This document shows, piece by piece, positions 19,211-28,449 of a stretch of 64,000 nt of DNA; the stretch's first letter is position 1, and the number at the start of each line of letters is the position of its first letter. Origin of the DNA: Colwellia piezophila ATCC BAA-637 (GTDB lineage: Bacteria; Pseudomonadota; Gammaproteobacteria; Enterobacterales; Alteromonadaceae); the NCBI RefSeq assembly GCF_000378625.1, contig NZ_KB905167.1:246134-310133 (forward strand), written 5' to 3'. The notes under the pieces are model-generated. The model made no database searches and was not told where the DNA came from. It saw only the letters and a list, made by a program, of their open reading frames with translations. A program made the position numbers and the translations under genes.

Positions 19211-20329
19211 ATGGCTGAACTTTTAAAAAATCTATACAACAAAAACTTCTATTTAATGTTAGCTAAACACCTCAATGGTTGTTTAGGCAATTCTTATGAT
19301 CAAGAGTTTGATGAGCAAGAGTTTATGAGTCTTATCTTTTGCGATAACTTTGAAAAATTAGAGTTGAAAGAGCGTATGAGTCATACCAAAGCCGTAATGC
19401 ATCACTTTATGCCAACAGATTTTAGCCAAGCAGCAGATGTTTTAGTTAAGTTAATTGCTCGTTTAACCAAAGCAGGTATTTCTGAAGGCAGTGTTGAATA
19501 TATGTTCTTGCCGGAATACCTCGAAACCTATGGCATAAATCATTTTCAAAAATCTATTGAAGTCATGGAGCAAGTCACTCAATTTACCAGTGGTGAGTTT
19601 GCCGTAAGGCCCTTTTTGATTAAATACCCCAAGCAGATGTTGGCGCAGATGATTTTATGGAGTCAGCATGAACACCCTATGGTTAGGCGCTTAGCCAGTG
19701 AGGGGAGTAGGCCACGTTTACCTTGGGCTATGGCGTTACCGCAATATAAACAAAACCCCGTTGATATCCTGCCTATTTTGCATCAATTGATTAATGATCC
19801 TAGTGAAATTGTTCGCCGCAGTGTTGCCAATAATTTAAATGATATTGCCAAAGATAATGCTCAAGTTGTCATTGGTTTTGTAAAAAAATATTTAGGTACA
19901 AGTGAGCCGCTTGATAAAACTCTTAAACATGCTTCTCGGACCTTATTAAAGCAAGCTTGCCCACAAGCGATGGCACTTTTTGGTTATGACAGTACTGACA
20001 TTGAACTCACAGAGTTTGAAGTCATAACCGAGATTGTTAATGTTGGCGCGCATGCACAATTTAGTTTCGCCTTAAAAAATAACTCAACCAGTAATAAGAA
20101 AATACGCTTGGAATACGGTTTATATTTTTTGAAAAAAAATGGTCAGTTATCTAAAAAGGTTTTTAAAATAAGTGAGCGAACCTTGGCTGCCAATGAGGTT
20201 CATAAAGTGCTGCGTAAGCAAAGCTTCAAAGCAATTAGTACGCGAGTATATTATCCAGGTAAACATCAGGTATCAATAATACTTAATGGCAAAGAGTTCA
20301 AAGCGAAAGATTTTGAGTTAGTGGTTTAG
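19211..20329 (+). CDS. alkC: AlkC-type DNA alkylation repair glycosylase
   Basis: A 372-residue protein of the HEAT-like-repeat DNA glycosylase family. Residues about 1-250 are alpha-helical, with repeats such as HPMVRRLASEGSRPRLPWAM and DPSEIVRRSVANNLNDIAKD that bind the DNA backbone. Residues about 265-372 are beta-rich and fit the Ig-like domain that distinguishes AlkC from AlkD. AlkC removes 3-methyladenine and related cationic lesions without base flipping. A LexA-type box lies upstream, which fits a damage-induced role. Confidence 0.85.
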   Translation: MAELLKNLYNKNFYLMLAKHLNGCLGNSYDQEFDEQEFMSLIFCDNFEKLELKERMSHTKAVMHHFMPTDFSQAADVLVKLIARLTKAGISEGSVEYMFLPEYLETYGINHFQKSIEVMEQVTQFTSGEFAVRPFLIKYPKQMLAQMILWSQHEHPMVRRLASEGSRPRLPWAMALPQYKQNPVDILPILHQLINDPSEIVRRSVANNLNDIAKDNAQVVIGFVKKYLGTSEPLDKTLKHASRTLLKQACPQAMALFGYDSTDIELTEFEVITEIVNVGAHAQFSFALKNNSTSNKKIRLEYGLYFLKKNGQLSKKVFKISERTLAANEVHKVLRKQSFKAISTRVYYPGKHQVSIILNGKEFKAKDFELVV

Positions 20330-20352
20330 AATAGCCGTAATTAAGAACTGTT

Positions 20353-20598
20353 GTGGGCACTTGGTCTAATAAAGATAACAAGGGTGGTGTGCCAATAAAA
20401 ACATTAGTGACCGAAAAGCATGATGCATTTAAAAGAGGCTCTCTTTCCAGAACGATTGCCCACGAACTTGGCCACGTTCTTAATCCTCGCCACAAAAAGT
20501 GCGACATTAACTGCCTGATGGGGGGGAAACGTCAGGGTTATTTACTCACTAATAAGCAAATAGAAAAATCTCGTACCGCCGCTAAAAATCGTCAATAA
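20353..20598 (+). pseudogene. C-terminal remnant of a zinc metalloprotease
   Basis: Only about 81 codons remain. They hold the zinc site HELGHVLNPRH (HExxHxxxxxH, metzincin-like), followed by CDINCLMGG, which could be the Met-turn region. No signal peptide and no upstream domain are present: a stop in the same frame lies at 20338-20340 and alkC ends at 20329. The only start candidate is a GTG without a ribosome site. I read it as a 5'-truncated gene; a short functional peptide cannot be excluded. Confidence 0.6.
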
Positions 20599-20717
20599 CG
20601 CGAGAGATTCGTGGCTTTTCACCTTTTCTGTCAGTTAAACTGAAAAGACAAAAATGTATCTCCGTGACCGTTGAAGTTATAGTATGAGCTTATTTGTGAT
20701 AGCAATTGGGAAAGTTT

Positions 20718-21095
20718 ATGGAAATGGATGAATCAATAAATGTTTTTGGTGAAGAATTAATTACTTGTGGGGGCGATCCCGTCACTGGATTTTTTCGAGA
20801 TAATAAATGTAATACCTGTGAGCAAGATGTCGGTTCGCATACTATTTGTATTGAAGCCAGTCAGCAGTTTTTAGAGTTCTCTCGTTTTAAAGGTAATGAT
20901 TTATCAACACCAGTACCAGAAGTTGATTTTAAAGGGATAAAGCCCGGTGATACTTGGTGTCTATGTGCGATGCGATGGTTAGAAGCTTATCAAAGTGATA
21001 GAGCGCCAAGAGTTCACTTAAGAAAAACCCATATTAAAGCGTTGGAAATAGTACCTATAGAGATATTAAAAAAGTACGCACTTGATCTAAGTTAA
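20718..21095 (+). CDS. DUF2237 family protein
   Basis: A 125-residue cytoplasmic protein matching DUF2237 along its whole length: NVFGEELITCGGDPVTGFFR, CNTCEQDVGSHTIC, FLEFSRFKGNDLSTPVPE and GIKPGDTWCLCAMRWLEA. Function unknown; the conserved cysteines (CNTC, WCLC) suggest metal or redox involvement, which is only inference. The ATG at 20718 has GGGAAAG just upstream; an in-frame TTG at 20706 is less likely. Confidence 0.88.
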   Translation: MEMDESINVFGEELITCGGDPVTGFFRDNKCNTCEQDVGSHTICIEASQQFLEFSRFKGNDLSTPVPEVDFKGIKPGDTWCLCAMRWLEAYQSDRAPRVHLRKTHIKALEIVPIEILKKYALDLS

Positions 21096-21175
21096 CAGCG
21101 TTAGCCAAATTATTAATAAGCTAAAGGGAGCCTTAAGGTAAAAGAGGCATAACTAAAAATAATGAGACATATATA

Positions 21176-22123
21176 ATGAATGAGTTTTACCCTGAGATAA
21201 CTCCCTTTAATGACTTCTTGCTTGATGTTGATGGTCAACATCAGATTTATGTAGAACAATGTGGTAATCCAAAAGGGCAACCCGTGCTCTTTATTCATGG
21301 CGGACCTGGCGGCGGCTGCTCAATTAACGACAGACGGTTTTTTGATCCTGATTTATACCATATCATTTTATTTGATCAACGTGGCTGTGGTCGTTCACTG
21401 CCTCATGGCTGTTTAGATAACAATGAAACAAGCTTTTTAGTTGCTGACATAGAAAAAATTCGTCAGCATTTAACTATTAAAAAATGGCATGTTTTCGGTG
21501 GTTCTTGGGGCTCAACACTTTCGCTAGTCTATGCACAAACACATCCGGTAAGTGTTAGCAGTTTAGTATTGCGCGGCATTTTCTTAGGCCGTGATGTGGA
21601 TACCAATTGGACATTCTCTGGTGGTGGCGCTACGCGTATATTCCCAGATTATTGGCAGGAATATTTAGCTGTATTACCCCAAGGTAAAGCACAAGCCAAT
21701 GTTAAATCTGCATACGAGATGTTAGTGGGCGAAGATAAAAAACTCGCGCAGAAAGTTGCCACTGCTTGGAGTATTTGGGAGATTCGTTGTTGTACCTTAA
21801 TACCCGATCAAGCATTTGTTGATGCAGCTACAGGCGATGATAAAGCTTGGACATTGGCTCGTCATGAAGCGCATTTTATGGTGAATGATTGTTTTTTAAC
21901 AGACAATCAAATTTTAGCAAACTGCGATAAAATAAAAGATATTCCAACGGCAATTATTCATGGCCGATACGATATTGTTTGCCCTGCGGATAATGCGTGG
22001 TTGTTGCACCAAAACTTGCCTAAATCAACCTTAGTGCTAAGTGAGGCTTCCGGTCATGCGTCTGTAGAGCCTAATACTAAGCATCACTTAATTGCAGCGA
22101 CCACGGCAATGTTATCGATATAA
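21176..22123 (+). CDS. pip: Proline iminopeptidase
   Basis: A 315-residue alpha/beta hydrolase of peptidase family S33 that releases N-terminal proline from peptides. Features: oxyanion-hole HGGPGGG, DQRGCGRS, nucleophile GGSWGSTLSL (Ser in GxSxG), catalytic Asp in HGRYDIVCP and His in SGHASVEP. Length and motif order match prolyl aminopeptidases. No signal peptide is visible, so it is cytoplasmic. It follows the DUF2237 gene by 80 bases on the same strand. Confidence 0.93.
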   Translation: MNEFYPEITPFNDFLLDVDGQHQIYVEQCGNPKGQPVLFIHGGPGGGCSINDRRFFDPDLYHIILFDQRGCGRSLPHGCLDNNETSFLVADIEKIRQHLTIKKWHVFGGSWGSTLSLVYAQTHPVSVSSLVLRGIFLGRDVDTNWTFSGGGATRIFPDYWQEYLAVLPQGKAQANVKSAYEMLVGEDKKLAQKVATAWSIWEIRCCTLIPDQAFVDAATGDDKAWTLARHEAHFMVNDCFLTDNQILANCDKIKDIPTAIIHGRYDIVCPADNAWLLHQNLPKSTLVLSEASGHASVEPNTKHHLIAATTAMLSI

Positions 22124-22324
22124 TGTTATTGGTATCAGTTAAGGCGTTAAAGTTATCACGATAAAATGACAATATTGGTAGCAGCAAGATGTTTTTTACT
22201 TGTGTTACCATCACTATCTCGCTACTTAGACGAAAGTAACGTAAAATAGCCGACATTAACTAATTTACACCTATTATTATTGCCTTAAAGGCGAGCAATT
22301 ATAGCCATTGACTTAAGGCCAACC

Positions 22325-22645
22325 ATGAAAAAAACATTTGAATTAACCCATGAAAAAGTAAAACTTGAAAGACGCGTTGATGCGGTAAAAAATGAGGTTA
22401 AAAAATACCTTAAAAGAGAACGTAACAAGAAATTACCAGCGGGCGCTGATTACTGGGATTTTGATTGCCAATTTGGTAATACCAAAGAAGAAGCTGTGCC
22501 AGTGCAATTGTCAGACATTAATAAGCGCATCGATCAAACTCAAGTTGAAGGTTTAACTTCATTTTATATTGAGATCATCGCAAAAGAAGGCGTTAGAGTC
22601 TTTACGCCAAGAGATGAAAACGATATTGAATTTGATGAAGAGTAG
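22325..22645 (+). CDS. Small conserved protein, DUF6172-like
   Basis: A 106-residue charged, cytoplasmic protein. The segments KTFELTHEKVKLERRVDAVK, VKKYLKRERNKKLPAG and DYWDFDCQFG resemble a small conserved proteobacterial family that I recall as DUF6172; the family name should be checked. Function unknown. AAGG lies six bases before the ATG, and a strong terminator follows, so it appears to be a separate transcription unit. Confidence 0.7.
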   Translation: MKKTFELTHEKVKLERRVDAVKNEVKKYLKRERNKKLPAGADYWDFDCQFGNTKEEAVPVQLSDINKRIDQTQVEGLTSFYIEIIAKEGVRVFTPRDENDIEFDEE

Positions 22646-22669
22646 TTAGCCTTATACTCTTCATGATAA

Positions 22670-22697
22670 AACCGAGCCAAGCGCTCGGTTTTTTTAT
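22670..22697 (+). terminator. Intrinsic terminator
   Basis: AACCGAGC (22670-22677) pairs with GCTCGGTT (22683-22690) and is followed by a run of T. It ends the DUF6172-like gene. Confidence 0.92.
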
Positions 22698-23232
22698 GTC
22701 TGAACTTTAGTAAATCTTGTTTCTATGTGCTCTATAGATTATTTAAATAGGTTAAAAACAGCCAGGATAACGGTGTAATATTTTTTGTATTCCCTATCAA
22801 TACTGGCTAATGACAGCGTTGTCACTGTGGGTTTTCAATGTTATGGTAATTGGAACGCTCATTTTATTCATAGTTTCTAATAAAAAATATAGAGTAAAAA
22901 CGTAAATTAAGACTAAAGCCGTATATAAAAAGCGGATTAAAAATTCTAGCATGTTAGTTATCAAATAATCTCTAGCTGTATCGCACATGAAAACTTTATT
23001 GCTGGAAATAGAGCAAGCAATACGTTAAAACTATGCTCAGAGAGTGTTTAACTAACACCCAAAGAATGTTTAGCATTGAATAAATAAAAAGTTAAAGCAC
23101 TAAATATAAGAGCAAATAATACACATATAAAAATACTTCAAGCTATACCAAGCGGTTTAACCCTCGCTATGTGAACATTTATTTAAACCGATTGGTATTG
23201 ATAACCTCAAGTTAAGTCCGAAGGAAAAGCGA
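22698..23232. other. Long intergenic region upstream of acs
   Basis: No convincing gene is present. An AT-rich minus-strand open frame (about 22797-22988) has a hydrophobic stretch but no ribosome site. The main feature is the 16-bp inverted repeat listed next. I did not find a good CRP site, although acs is often CRP-regulated. Confidence 0.5.
23145..23198. repeat. Imperfect inverted repeat (REP/MITE-like) before acs
   Basis: ATACCAAGCGGTTTAA (23145-23160) and TTAAACCGATTGGTAT (23183-23198) are inverted copies with one mismatch and a 22-base spacer. The ATACCAA end recurs as ATACCAAT at the tip of the repeat at 57745. It is probably a dispersed palindromic element rather than an operator. 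Confidence 0.6.
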
Positions 23233-25179
23233 ATGAAAGAATTAAAACTACGTTATCCAGTTTCAGAGAAAGCCAAAGCGCATACTTATATTGATGCCGC
23301 TAAATACGATGCCATGTACAAACAATCTATCGAGCAACCTGATGAATTTTGGGGCGAGCAAGCGAAAGAGTTTATTGATTGGTACAAACCATGGGATAGC
23401 GTCAGCAAAGTTGATTTAAAAAACTCTGAAATTAGCTGGTTCGCTGGCGCAAAACTTAACGTTAGTTATAACTGTATCGATCGCCACTTAGCTAAAAAAG
23501 CCAATGATACCGCCATCATCTTTGAAGGTGATGATCCTAACGATGATTCAAAAATTACTTATCAAGAACTACACGACCATGTCTGTCGTTTAGCTAACTT
23601 ATTAAAAGAGCGTGGCGTTAAAAAAGGCGACCGTGTTTGTATCTACATGCCGATGATCCCTGAAGTGGGTTATGCCATGTTAGCCTGTGCCCGTATTGGC
23701 GCAATTCATTCAGTAGTTTTTGGTGGTTTCTCAACTGAATCTATTAAAGCTCGTGTTTTAGATGCTGATTGTAAAGTTATTATCACCGCCGATGAAAGTC
23801 TTCGTGGCGGTAAGCGCATTCCATTGAAAGCTAATGTTGATGCAGCCGTTGTAGATTGTCCAAATGTACATTCAGTGATTGTTGTTGCCCGTACCGGCGG
23901 TGATGTTGCTTGGAATGAAAAAGTTGATATTAACTACGCTGATGCAGTCGCTAAACAATCAGCGATATGTGAACCTGAAATTATGGACGCAGAAGATCCA
24001 TTATTTATTCTTTATACCTCAGGTTCAACAGGTACGCCTAAAGGTGTAGTACATACCTGTGGCGGTTATATCCTTTACGCAGCTATGACCCATAAATATG
24101 TTTTCGATTATAAAGAAGGCGAAATTTATTGGTGTACGGCGGATGCTGGTTGGATCACTGGTCACTCTTATATTTTCTACGGCCCGTTAGCTAATGGTGC
24201 AACGACTTTAGTATTTGAAGGTGTGCCAACGTATCCTGATGCGGGTCGTTTTTGGCAAGTATGTGAAAAACATAAAGTTAATATATTCTACACCGCGCCA
24301 ACCGCTATTCGTGCCTTAATGAGCATTGGTGATGATTTAGTTAATGCATCTGATTTATCTTCTTTACGCTTGTTAGGTACGGTAGGTGAGCCAATTAACC
24401 CTGAAGCATGGCATTGGTATTATGAAGTGGTTGGTAAGAGTAATTGTCCAGTTGTTGATACCTGGTGGCAAACAGAAACTGGCGGTATTTTAATTACCTC
24501 GTTACCTGGCGCGGTTGATATGAAACCGGGTTGTGCTGGCAAGCCATTCTTTGGCGTACAACCAGCGTTATTTGATAAAGAGGGCAATACCCTTGAAGGT
24601 GAGAACGCCGGTTTATTAGTGATGACGGCTAGCTGGCCGGGACAATTACGTACTGTTTATGGCGATCATAAGCGTTTCTATCAAACGTATTTAGGTCAAT
24701 ATCCGGGTAACTACTTTACCGGTGATGGCGCTAAACGTGATAAAGATGGTTTCTATTGGATCACAGGTCGTGTTGATGACGTGCTTAACGTATCAGGTCA
24801 CAGATTAGGTACTGCTGAAATTGAAAGTGCTTTAGTACTGCACCCGGCAGTTGCTGAAGCTGCGGTTGTTGGTTATCCACATGAAATTAAAGGCCAAGGC
24901 GTATATTGTTACGTGACCTTAATGGGTAATGCGACTGAGTCTGACGAGTTAAATGTTGAACTACGTGAGTTTGTTGCCAAAGAGTTAGGCCGTTTTGCTA
25001 AGCCTGATTACATTCAATGGGCACCAGGTTTACCGAAAACACGTTCAGGTAAAATCATGCGTCGTATTCTACGTAAGATTGCTGAAAATGATGTTGATAG
25101 CTTAGGTGATACTTCAACATTGGCAGACCCAAGTGTTGTTGAAAATTTGATTGATAAACGCATTATTCACGGTAGTTAA
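23233..25179 (+). CDS. acs: Acetyl-CoA synthetase
   Basis: A 648-residue AMP-forming acetyl-CoA synthetase, of usual length, which activates acetate via acetyl-AMP. Motifs: the P-loop-like [14 protein letters not shown], the substrate segment [30 protein letters not shown] with the hinge Asp, and [11 protein letters not shown], which holds the lysine normally controlled by acetylation. AAGGAAAAG precedes the ATG. It has its own terminator, so it is monocistronic. Confidence 0.98.
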   Translation: MKELKLRYPVSEKAKAHTYIDAAKYDAMYKQSIEQPDEFWGEQAKEFIDWYKPWDSVSKVDLKNSEISWFAGAKLNVSYNCIDRHLAKKANDTAIIFEGDDPNDDSKITYQELHDHVCRLANLLKERGVKKGDRVCIYMPMIPEVGYAMLACARIGAIHSVVFGGFSTESIKARVLDADCKVIITADESLRGGKRIPLKANVDAAVVDCPNVHSVIVVARTGGDVAWNEKVDINYADAVAKQSAICEPEIMDAEDPLFILYTSGSTGTPKGVVHTCGGYILYAAMTHKYVFDYKEGEIYWCTADAGWITGHSYIFYGPLANGATTLVFEGVPTYPDAGRFWQVCEKHKVNIFYTAPTAIRALMSIGDDLVNASDLSSLRLLGTVGEPINPEAWHWYYEVVGKSNCPVVDTWWQTETGGILITSLPGAVDMKPGCAGKPFFGVQPALFDKEGNTLEGENAGLLVMTASWPGQLRTVYGDHKRFYQTYLGQYPGNYFTGDGAKRDKDGFYWITGRVDDVLNVSGHRLGTAEIESALVLHPAVAEAAVVGYPHEIKGQGVYCYVTLMGNATESDELNVELREFVAKELGRFAKPDYIQWAPGLPKTRSGKIMRRILRKIAENDVDSLGDTSTLADPSVVENLIDKRIIHGS

Positions 25180-25212
25180 TCTCTAGCAGCTAAGTAATAA
25201 ATAATCGAAATA

Positions 25213-25237
25213 AAAAGCGCCGCAAGGCGCTTTTTTT
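25213..25237 (+). terminator. Terminator of acs
   Basis: AAAAGCGCC (25213-25221) pairs with GGCGCTTTT (25226-25234) around GCAA, followed by T. Confidence 0.93.
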
Positions 25238-25281
25238 ATGGCTGATTTTAAAATACTTAAGTGTGCCTACATTATGAGACC

Positions 25282-25520
25282 AAGTACATTAATTAATTGA
25301 CCACTTAGCGAGAATTAAAAGGCATAGAGGCAAGGCATTGATTGAAGAGAATGGTTATTCAGGAGAATATGCTCAGGATAATGTGCTCCTGCATTATCTA
25401 ATAAGGTACGTCCTGTACCGTCTGCATTCTCTAAGAACACCATCCATGTAGCGTCCTTCTCGAAATCAATAACGACGCATGTAAGCCTTTGCCTTTTATT
25501 AGGTACTCGCCCTTTGGGAG
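25282..25520 (-). repeat. Dispersed repeat, rearranged partial copy in reverse
   Basis: Read on the minus strand, 25284-25345 matches the right half of the copies at 38940 and 57745 (AACCATTCTCTTCAATCAAT, GCCTTGCC, then CTTTTAATTCTCGCT). A second matching piece, GTTATTGATTTCGA, lies about 100 bases away (near 25460-25480), so the copy seems to carry an insertion. That insertion can be read on the minus strand without stops for about 65 codons; see findings. Confidence 0.6.
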
Positions 25521-25702
25521 TTTATTAGCAAACTGATAACGGCACAAAATTAAAGAAATATAGAATAACTATGTTTAAGTCATTTTGCTTGTTCTAAGCT
25601 CGCTAATATAACTCTAAGTTGATCAATATATTAGTGTAATTGGTATTATTTAAGTTTTTACTCAATTATTAGCATTTAACACTATACATCAGTAAAAAAG
25701 AG

Positions 25703-25743
25703 TGTAATTATAATGATACAAATCGCGTAATTAAATCTTTACG
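25703..25743 (+). promoter_or_regulatory. Two tandem TyrR-like boxes upstream of aroF
   Basis: TGTAATTATAATGATACA (25703-25720) and CGTAATTAAATCTTTACG (25726-25743) both resemble the TyrR box TGTAAA-N6-TTTACA and start exactly 23 bases apart, the spacing of cooperative strong/weak box pairs. They lie about 220 bases before aroF. Control by tyrosine via TyrR is inferred. The rest of 25521-25959 is AT-rich with no gene seen. Confidence 0.5.
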
Positions 25744-25959
25744 ATTTCTTGTTTTTGTTTTTGGTAGTGCTGTAGCCCTTATTTTAAGCTGTTATCCCTC
25801 CTTGAATTTCACATGTTTAATCTTTTCATTTAGCTAGCGTAAACCGACTTTAGCGATATTTTAAAATTAATTTATAGTTTATCTACAGATTATCTAAAGT
25901 CTCTCTAACGATAATATTGATGCTCCACTTTGTGGGCAAAGAAAAACTAAGGAAACATA

Positions 25960-27045
25960 ATGACAACAGCCAGCAAATTATCAACTAGCTCAAATAACAT
26001 CCATGTTAATGCCGAGCATGTATTAATTACCCCAGAAGCGTTACGTGCTGAATTACCACTTTCTGAAAAAGGTCGTGAATTTGTCCAGCAGTCACGTAAA
26101 ATTATTTCAGATATTATCCACAAACGTGACCCTCGTCTGCTCGTTATTTCAGGACCTTGTTCAGTTCATGATGTTGAAGCCGCTAAAGATTACGCTCGTC
26201 AGTTAAAAGCGTTACACAATAAACACCAAGGGTCACTGTTTGTGGTGATGCGTGTTTACTTTGAAAAACCACGTACTACGGTGGGTTGGAAAGGTTTAAT
26301 AAACGACCCGCATATGGATGGCTCGTTTGATGTTGAAACAGGTCTTCGAAAGGCTCGTGAATTGATTCTTTACCTAACTGAGCTTGGTCTCCCATTAGCA
26401 ACAGAGGCCCTTGATCCTATCAGTCCGCAATACTTGGCTGAAGCATTTAGCTGGTCAGCGATTGGCGCCCGTACTACCGAGTCACAAACTCACCGAGAAA
26501 TGGCCAGTGGTTTATCTATGCCTATTGGTTTTAAAAATGGCACTAATGGTAGTTTATGTGTAGCCGTTAATGCATTACAATCAGCCGCTTCCCCGCATCA
26601 CTTTATGGGGATAAACCGTCAAGGGCAGGTTGCCTTGATTCAAACGCGTGGTAACCCGGATGGTCATGTTATTTTACGTGGCGGTGAAATGCCTAATTAC
26701 GATGCTGCGAGTATTGCTGAGTGCGAACAAATTTTAGCTAAACAAGGTCTTGAGCCCGGTATTATCGTAGATTGTAGCCATGGTAATTCTAATAAAGATT
26801 ACACCCGTCAGCCAGTGGTTGCCAAAGATGTTGTTGCGCAAATTTGTGCGGGTAATAAATCAATTATTGGTATAATGTTAGAGAGTAATATTAATGCCGG
26901 AAACCAAAGCAGTGATTTAGCGAAAGCAGATTTAGCTTACGGTGTATCAGTTACCGATGCTTGTATTAATTTTGCTGACACTGAGAAGCTACTAGCAGAA
27001 ATCGAGGCACAACTTTCAGGTTGTTTAACCGCGCGTATTGTCTAA
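25960..27045 (+). CDS. aroF: 3-deoxy-7-phosphoheptulonate (DAHP) synthase, probably Tyr-type
   Basis: A 361-residue class I (AroAI) DAHP synthase that joins phosphoenolpyruvate and erythrose 4-phosphate, the first step of the shikimate pathway. Conserved blocks: ISGPCSVHD, MRVYFEKPRTTVGWKG, GARTTESQTHREMASGLSMP, GFKNGTNG, ILRGG and DCSHGNSNKD. The tyrosine-sensitive type is inferred from the tyrA neighbour and the TyrR-like boxes, not from a defined residue. AAGGAAAC precedes the ATG. Confidence 0.93.
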   Translation: MTTASKLSTSSNNIHVNAEHVLITPEALRAELPLSEKGREFVQQSRKIISDIIHKRDPRLLVISGPCSVHDVEAAKDYARQLKALHNKHQGSLFVVMRVYFEKPRTTVGWKGLINDPHMDGSFDVETGLRKARELILYLTELGLPLATEALDPISPQYLAEAFSWSAIGARTTESQTHREMASGLSMPIGFKNGTNGSLCVAVNALQSAASPHHFMGINRQGQVALIQTRGNPDGHVILRGGEMPNYDAASIAECEQILAKQGLEPGIIVDCSHGNSNKDYTRQPVVAKDVVAQICAGNKSIIGIMLESNINAGNQSSDLAKADLAYGVSVTDACINFADTEKLLAEIEAQLSGCLTARIV

Positions 27046-27070
27046 TACGTGTTGGTGAGAACTATCAGTG

Positions 27071-27098
27071 AAACGCGACTTCTGTCGCGTTTTCTATT
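27071..27098 (+). terminator. Hairpin between aroF and tyrA
   Basis: AAACGCGAC (27071-27079) pairs perfectly with GTCGCGTTT (27084-27092) around TTCT, with a short T-rich tail. It lies 25 bases after aroF and 60 before tyrA, so it may act as an attenuator or partial terminator within the operon. Confidence 0.65.
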
Positions 27099-27151
27099 TA
27101 CAATATTTTCAGTGAAATGCACTTTATCTAGGCTTTTAATAAGAGAAATAA

Positions 27152-28297
27152 ATGACCCATTCAGATGCCGATTTTGATAAAAAATTAACCCTATTACGGG
27201 ACGAGATTGATGAAATTGATAGTGATTTAGTCAAGCTATTACAAAGGCGACTAAGTGTGACCGGTAAAGTGGGAAAATTAAAAAGTAGTGTCGGTAAGCC
27301 CATTTACGATCCCGAGCGTGAGGCAATTTTATTTGCGAAAAAACGCCAACAAGCCAGTGACGCTGGTTTATCTCCTGATTTAATTGAAGATATCTTACGC
27401 CGGTTAATGCGTGACTCCTATGTTAGTCAAGATGCTAGTGGCTATCACTGCGTTAATCCTGAGTGTAACAAAGTTGTCGTTGTAGGCGGTAAAGGGCAGT
27501 TAGGCGCTGTTTTTGTTGACTTATTTAAGCGTTCGAGTTACCAAGTTGCAATTATTGAACAAGACGATTGGCCAAACAGCGAAGCCATTTTAGCGGATGC
27601 CAGTTTAGTTATCGTCGCAGTGCCTATTCGTCTAACGACTATGGTTATTCATCATCTGAACAACTTACCTCAAGATTGTATTTTGGCCGATTTAACCAGT
27701 ATCAAAGAGTCGCCTTTATTTGAAATGAAAAAGGCACATGCAGGTCCTGTGGTTGGTTTACATCCTATGTTTGGTCCTGATGTGACTGGTTTGATTAAGC
27801 AAACTATCATCAGCTGTGAAGGTAGATATCCGGAACAATATCAATGGTTGATTGAGCAGTTTGAGGTATGGGGCGCTAAAATTTATCCAGTACCAGCCCA
27901 TGAACATGACCAAGCTATGTCGATGGTGCAAGTGATGCGACATTTTTCTACCATTGCCTACGGTTATCATTTGATGGCTGAAGGCGCAGATATTGAAAAA
28001 CTGGTGGCGATGAGCTCACCTATTTACCGATTAGAGTTGATAATGGTCGGTCGATTATTTGCCCAAGATCCCGTTCTCTATGCTGACATCATCTTTGCTA
28101 ACAAAGACAATATCGGCATGATGAAACGTTTTGCTTATCGATTTTTAGAGTTACTCGAAGATGTTAGTCTTGATGATAAAGATGCCTTTGTTGGTATGTT
28201 TAACCATGTTTCCGATTGGTTTGGTCATTATGCCGGTGACTTCCTCGAAGAAAGTAAATCCATGTTGTTAAAAGCCAATGAGTTGAAAAAGCACTAA
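27152..28297 (+). CDS. tyrA: Chorismate mutase / prephenate dehydrogenase (T-protein)
   Basis: A 381-residue bifunctional enzyme for tyrosine synthesis. Residues 1-95 form an AroQ-type chorismate mutase (RDEIDEIDSDLVKLLQRRL, GKPIYDPERE). The dehydrogenase starts with the NAD-binding VVVGGKGQLGAVFVDLFKRS and contains LTSIKESP and GLHPMFGPD. It follows aroF by 106 bases with a hairpin between. Cytoplasmic; tyrosine feedback is usual for the family. Confidence 0.96.
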   Translation: MTHSDADFDKKLTLLRDEIDEIDSDLVKLLQRRLSVTGKVGKLKSSVGKPIYDPEREAILFAKKRQQASDAGLSPDLIEDILRRLMRDSYVSQDASGYHCVNPECNKVVVVGGKGQLGAVFVDLFKRSSYQVAIIEQDDWPNSEAILADASLVIVAVPIRLTTMVIHHLNNLPQDCILADLTSIKESPLFEMKKAHAGPVVGLHPMFGPDVTGLIKQTIISCEGRYPEQYQWLIEQFEVWGAKIYPVPAHEHDQAMSMVQVMRHFSTIAYGYHLMAEGADIEKLVAMSSPIYRLELIMVGRLFAQDPVLYADIIFANKDNIGMMKRFAYRFLELLEDVSLDDKDAFVGMFNHVSDWFGHYAGDFLEESKSMLLKANELKKH

Positions 28298-28322
28298 GCT
28301 AGTCTTTCTTTTTCAGCCGATG

Positions 28323-28391
28323 TTCACGCTACTACTCTCTTTATTAATGGTACTTTCACTAGTACCTTCTTGAGGAAAGTATTAGCGTGAA
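28323..28391. repeat. Nested inverted repeat downstream of tyrA
   Basis: TTCACGCTA (28323-28331) pairs with TAGCGTGAA (28383-28391), and inside it GGTAC (28349-28353) pairs with GTACC (28362-28366). There is no T-run, so it is not a classical terminator. It could be a small palindromic element or an mRNA 3'-end structure for aroF-tyrA. Confidence 0.5.
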
Positions 28392-28449
28392 TCATCTCTG
28401 TTATTTCGTCATCTATCAAATTATTATCCTAGCTTCTGGCTACAAAGGT

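Noticed and set aside
22797..22988. Minus-strand 63-codon frame with a hydrophobic segment
   Set aside because: AT-rich DNA readily gives such frames; there is no ribosome site and no recognisable family. A real small membrane protein is possible but unsupported.
23161..23185. CRP site in front of acs
   Set aside because: TGTGAAC occurs but lacks the matching TCACA half at the right distance.
26111..26121. TTATCCACA inside aroF
   Set aside because: A single DnaA-box match inside a conserved coding region is expected by chance.
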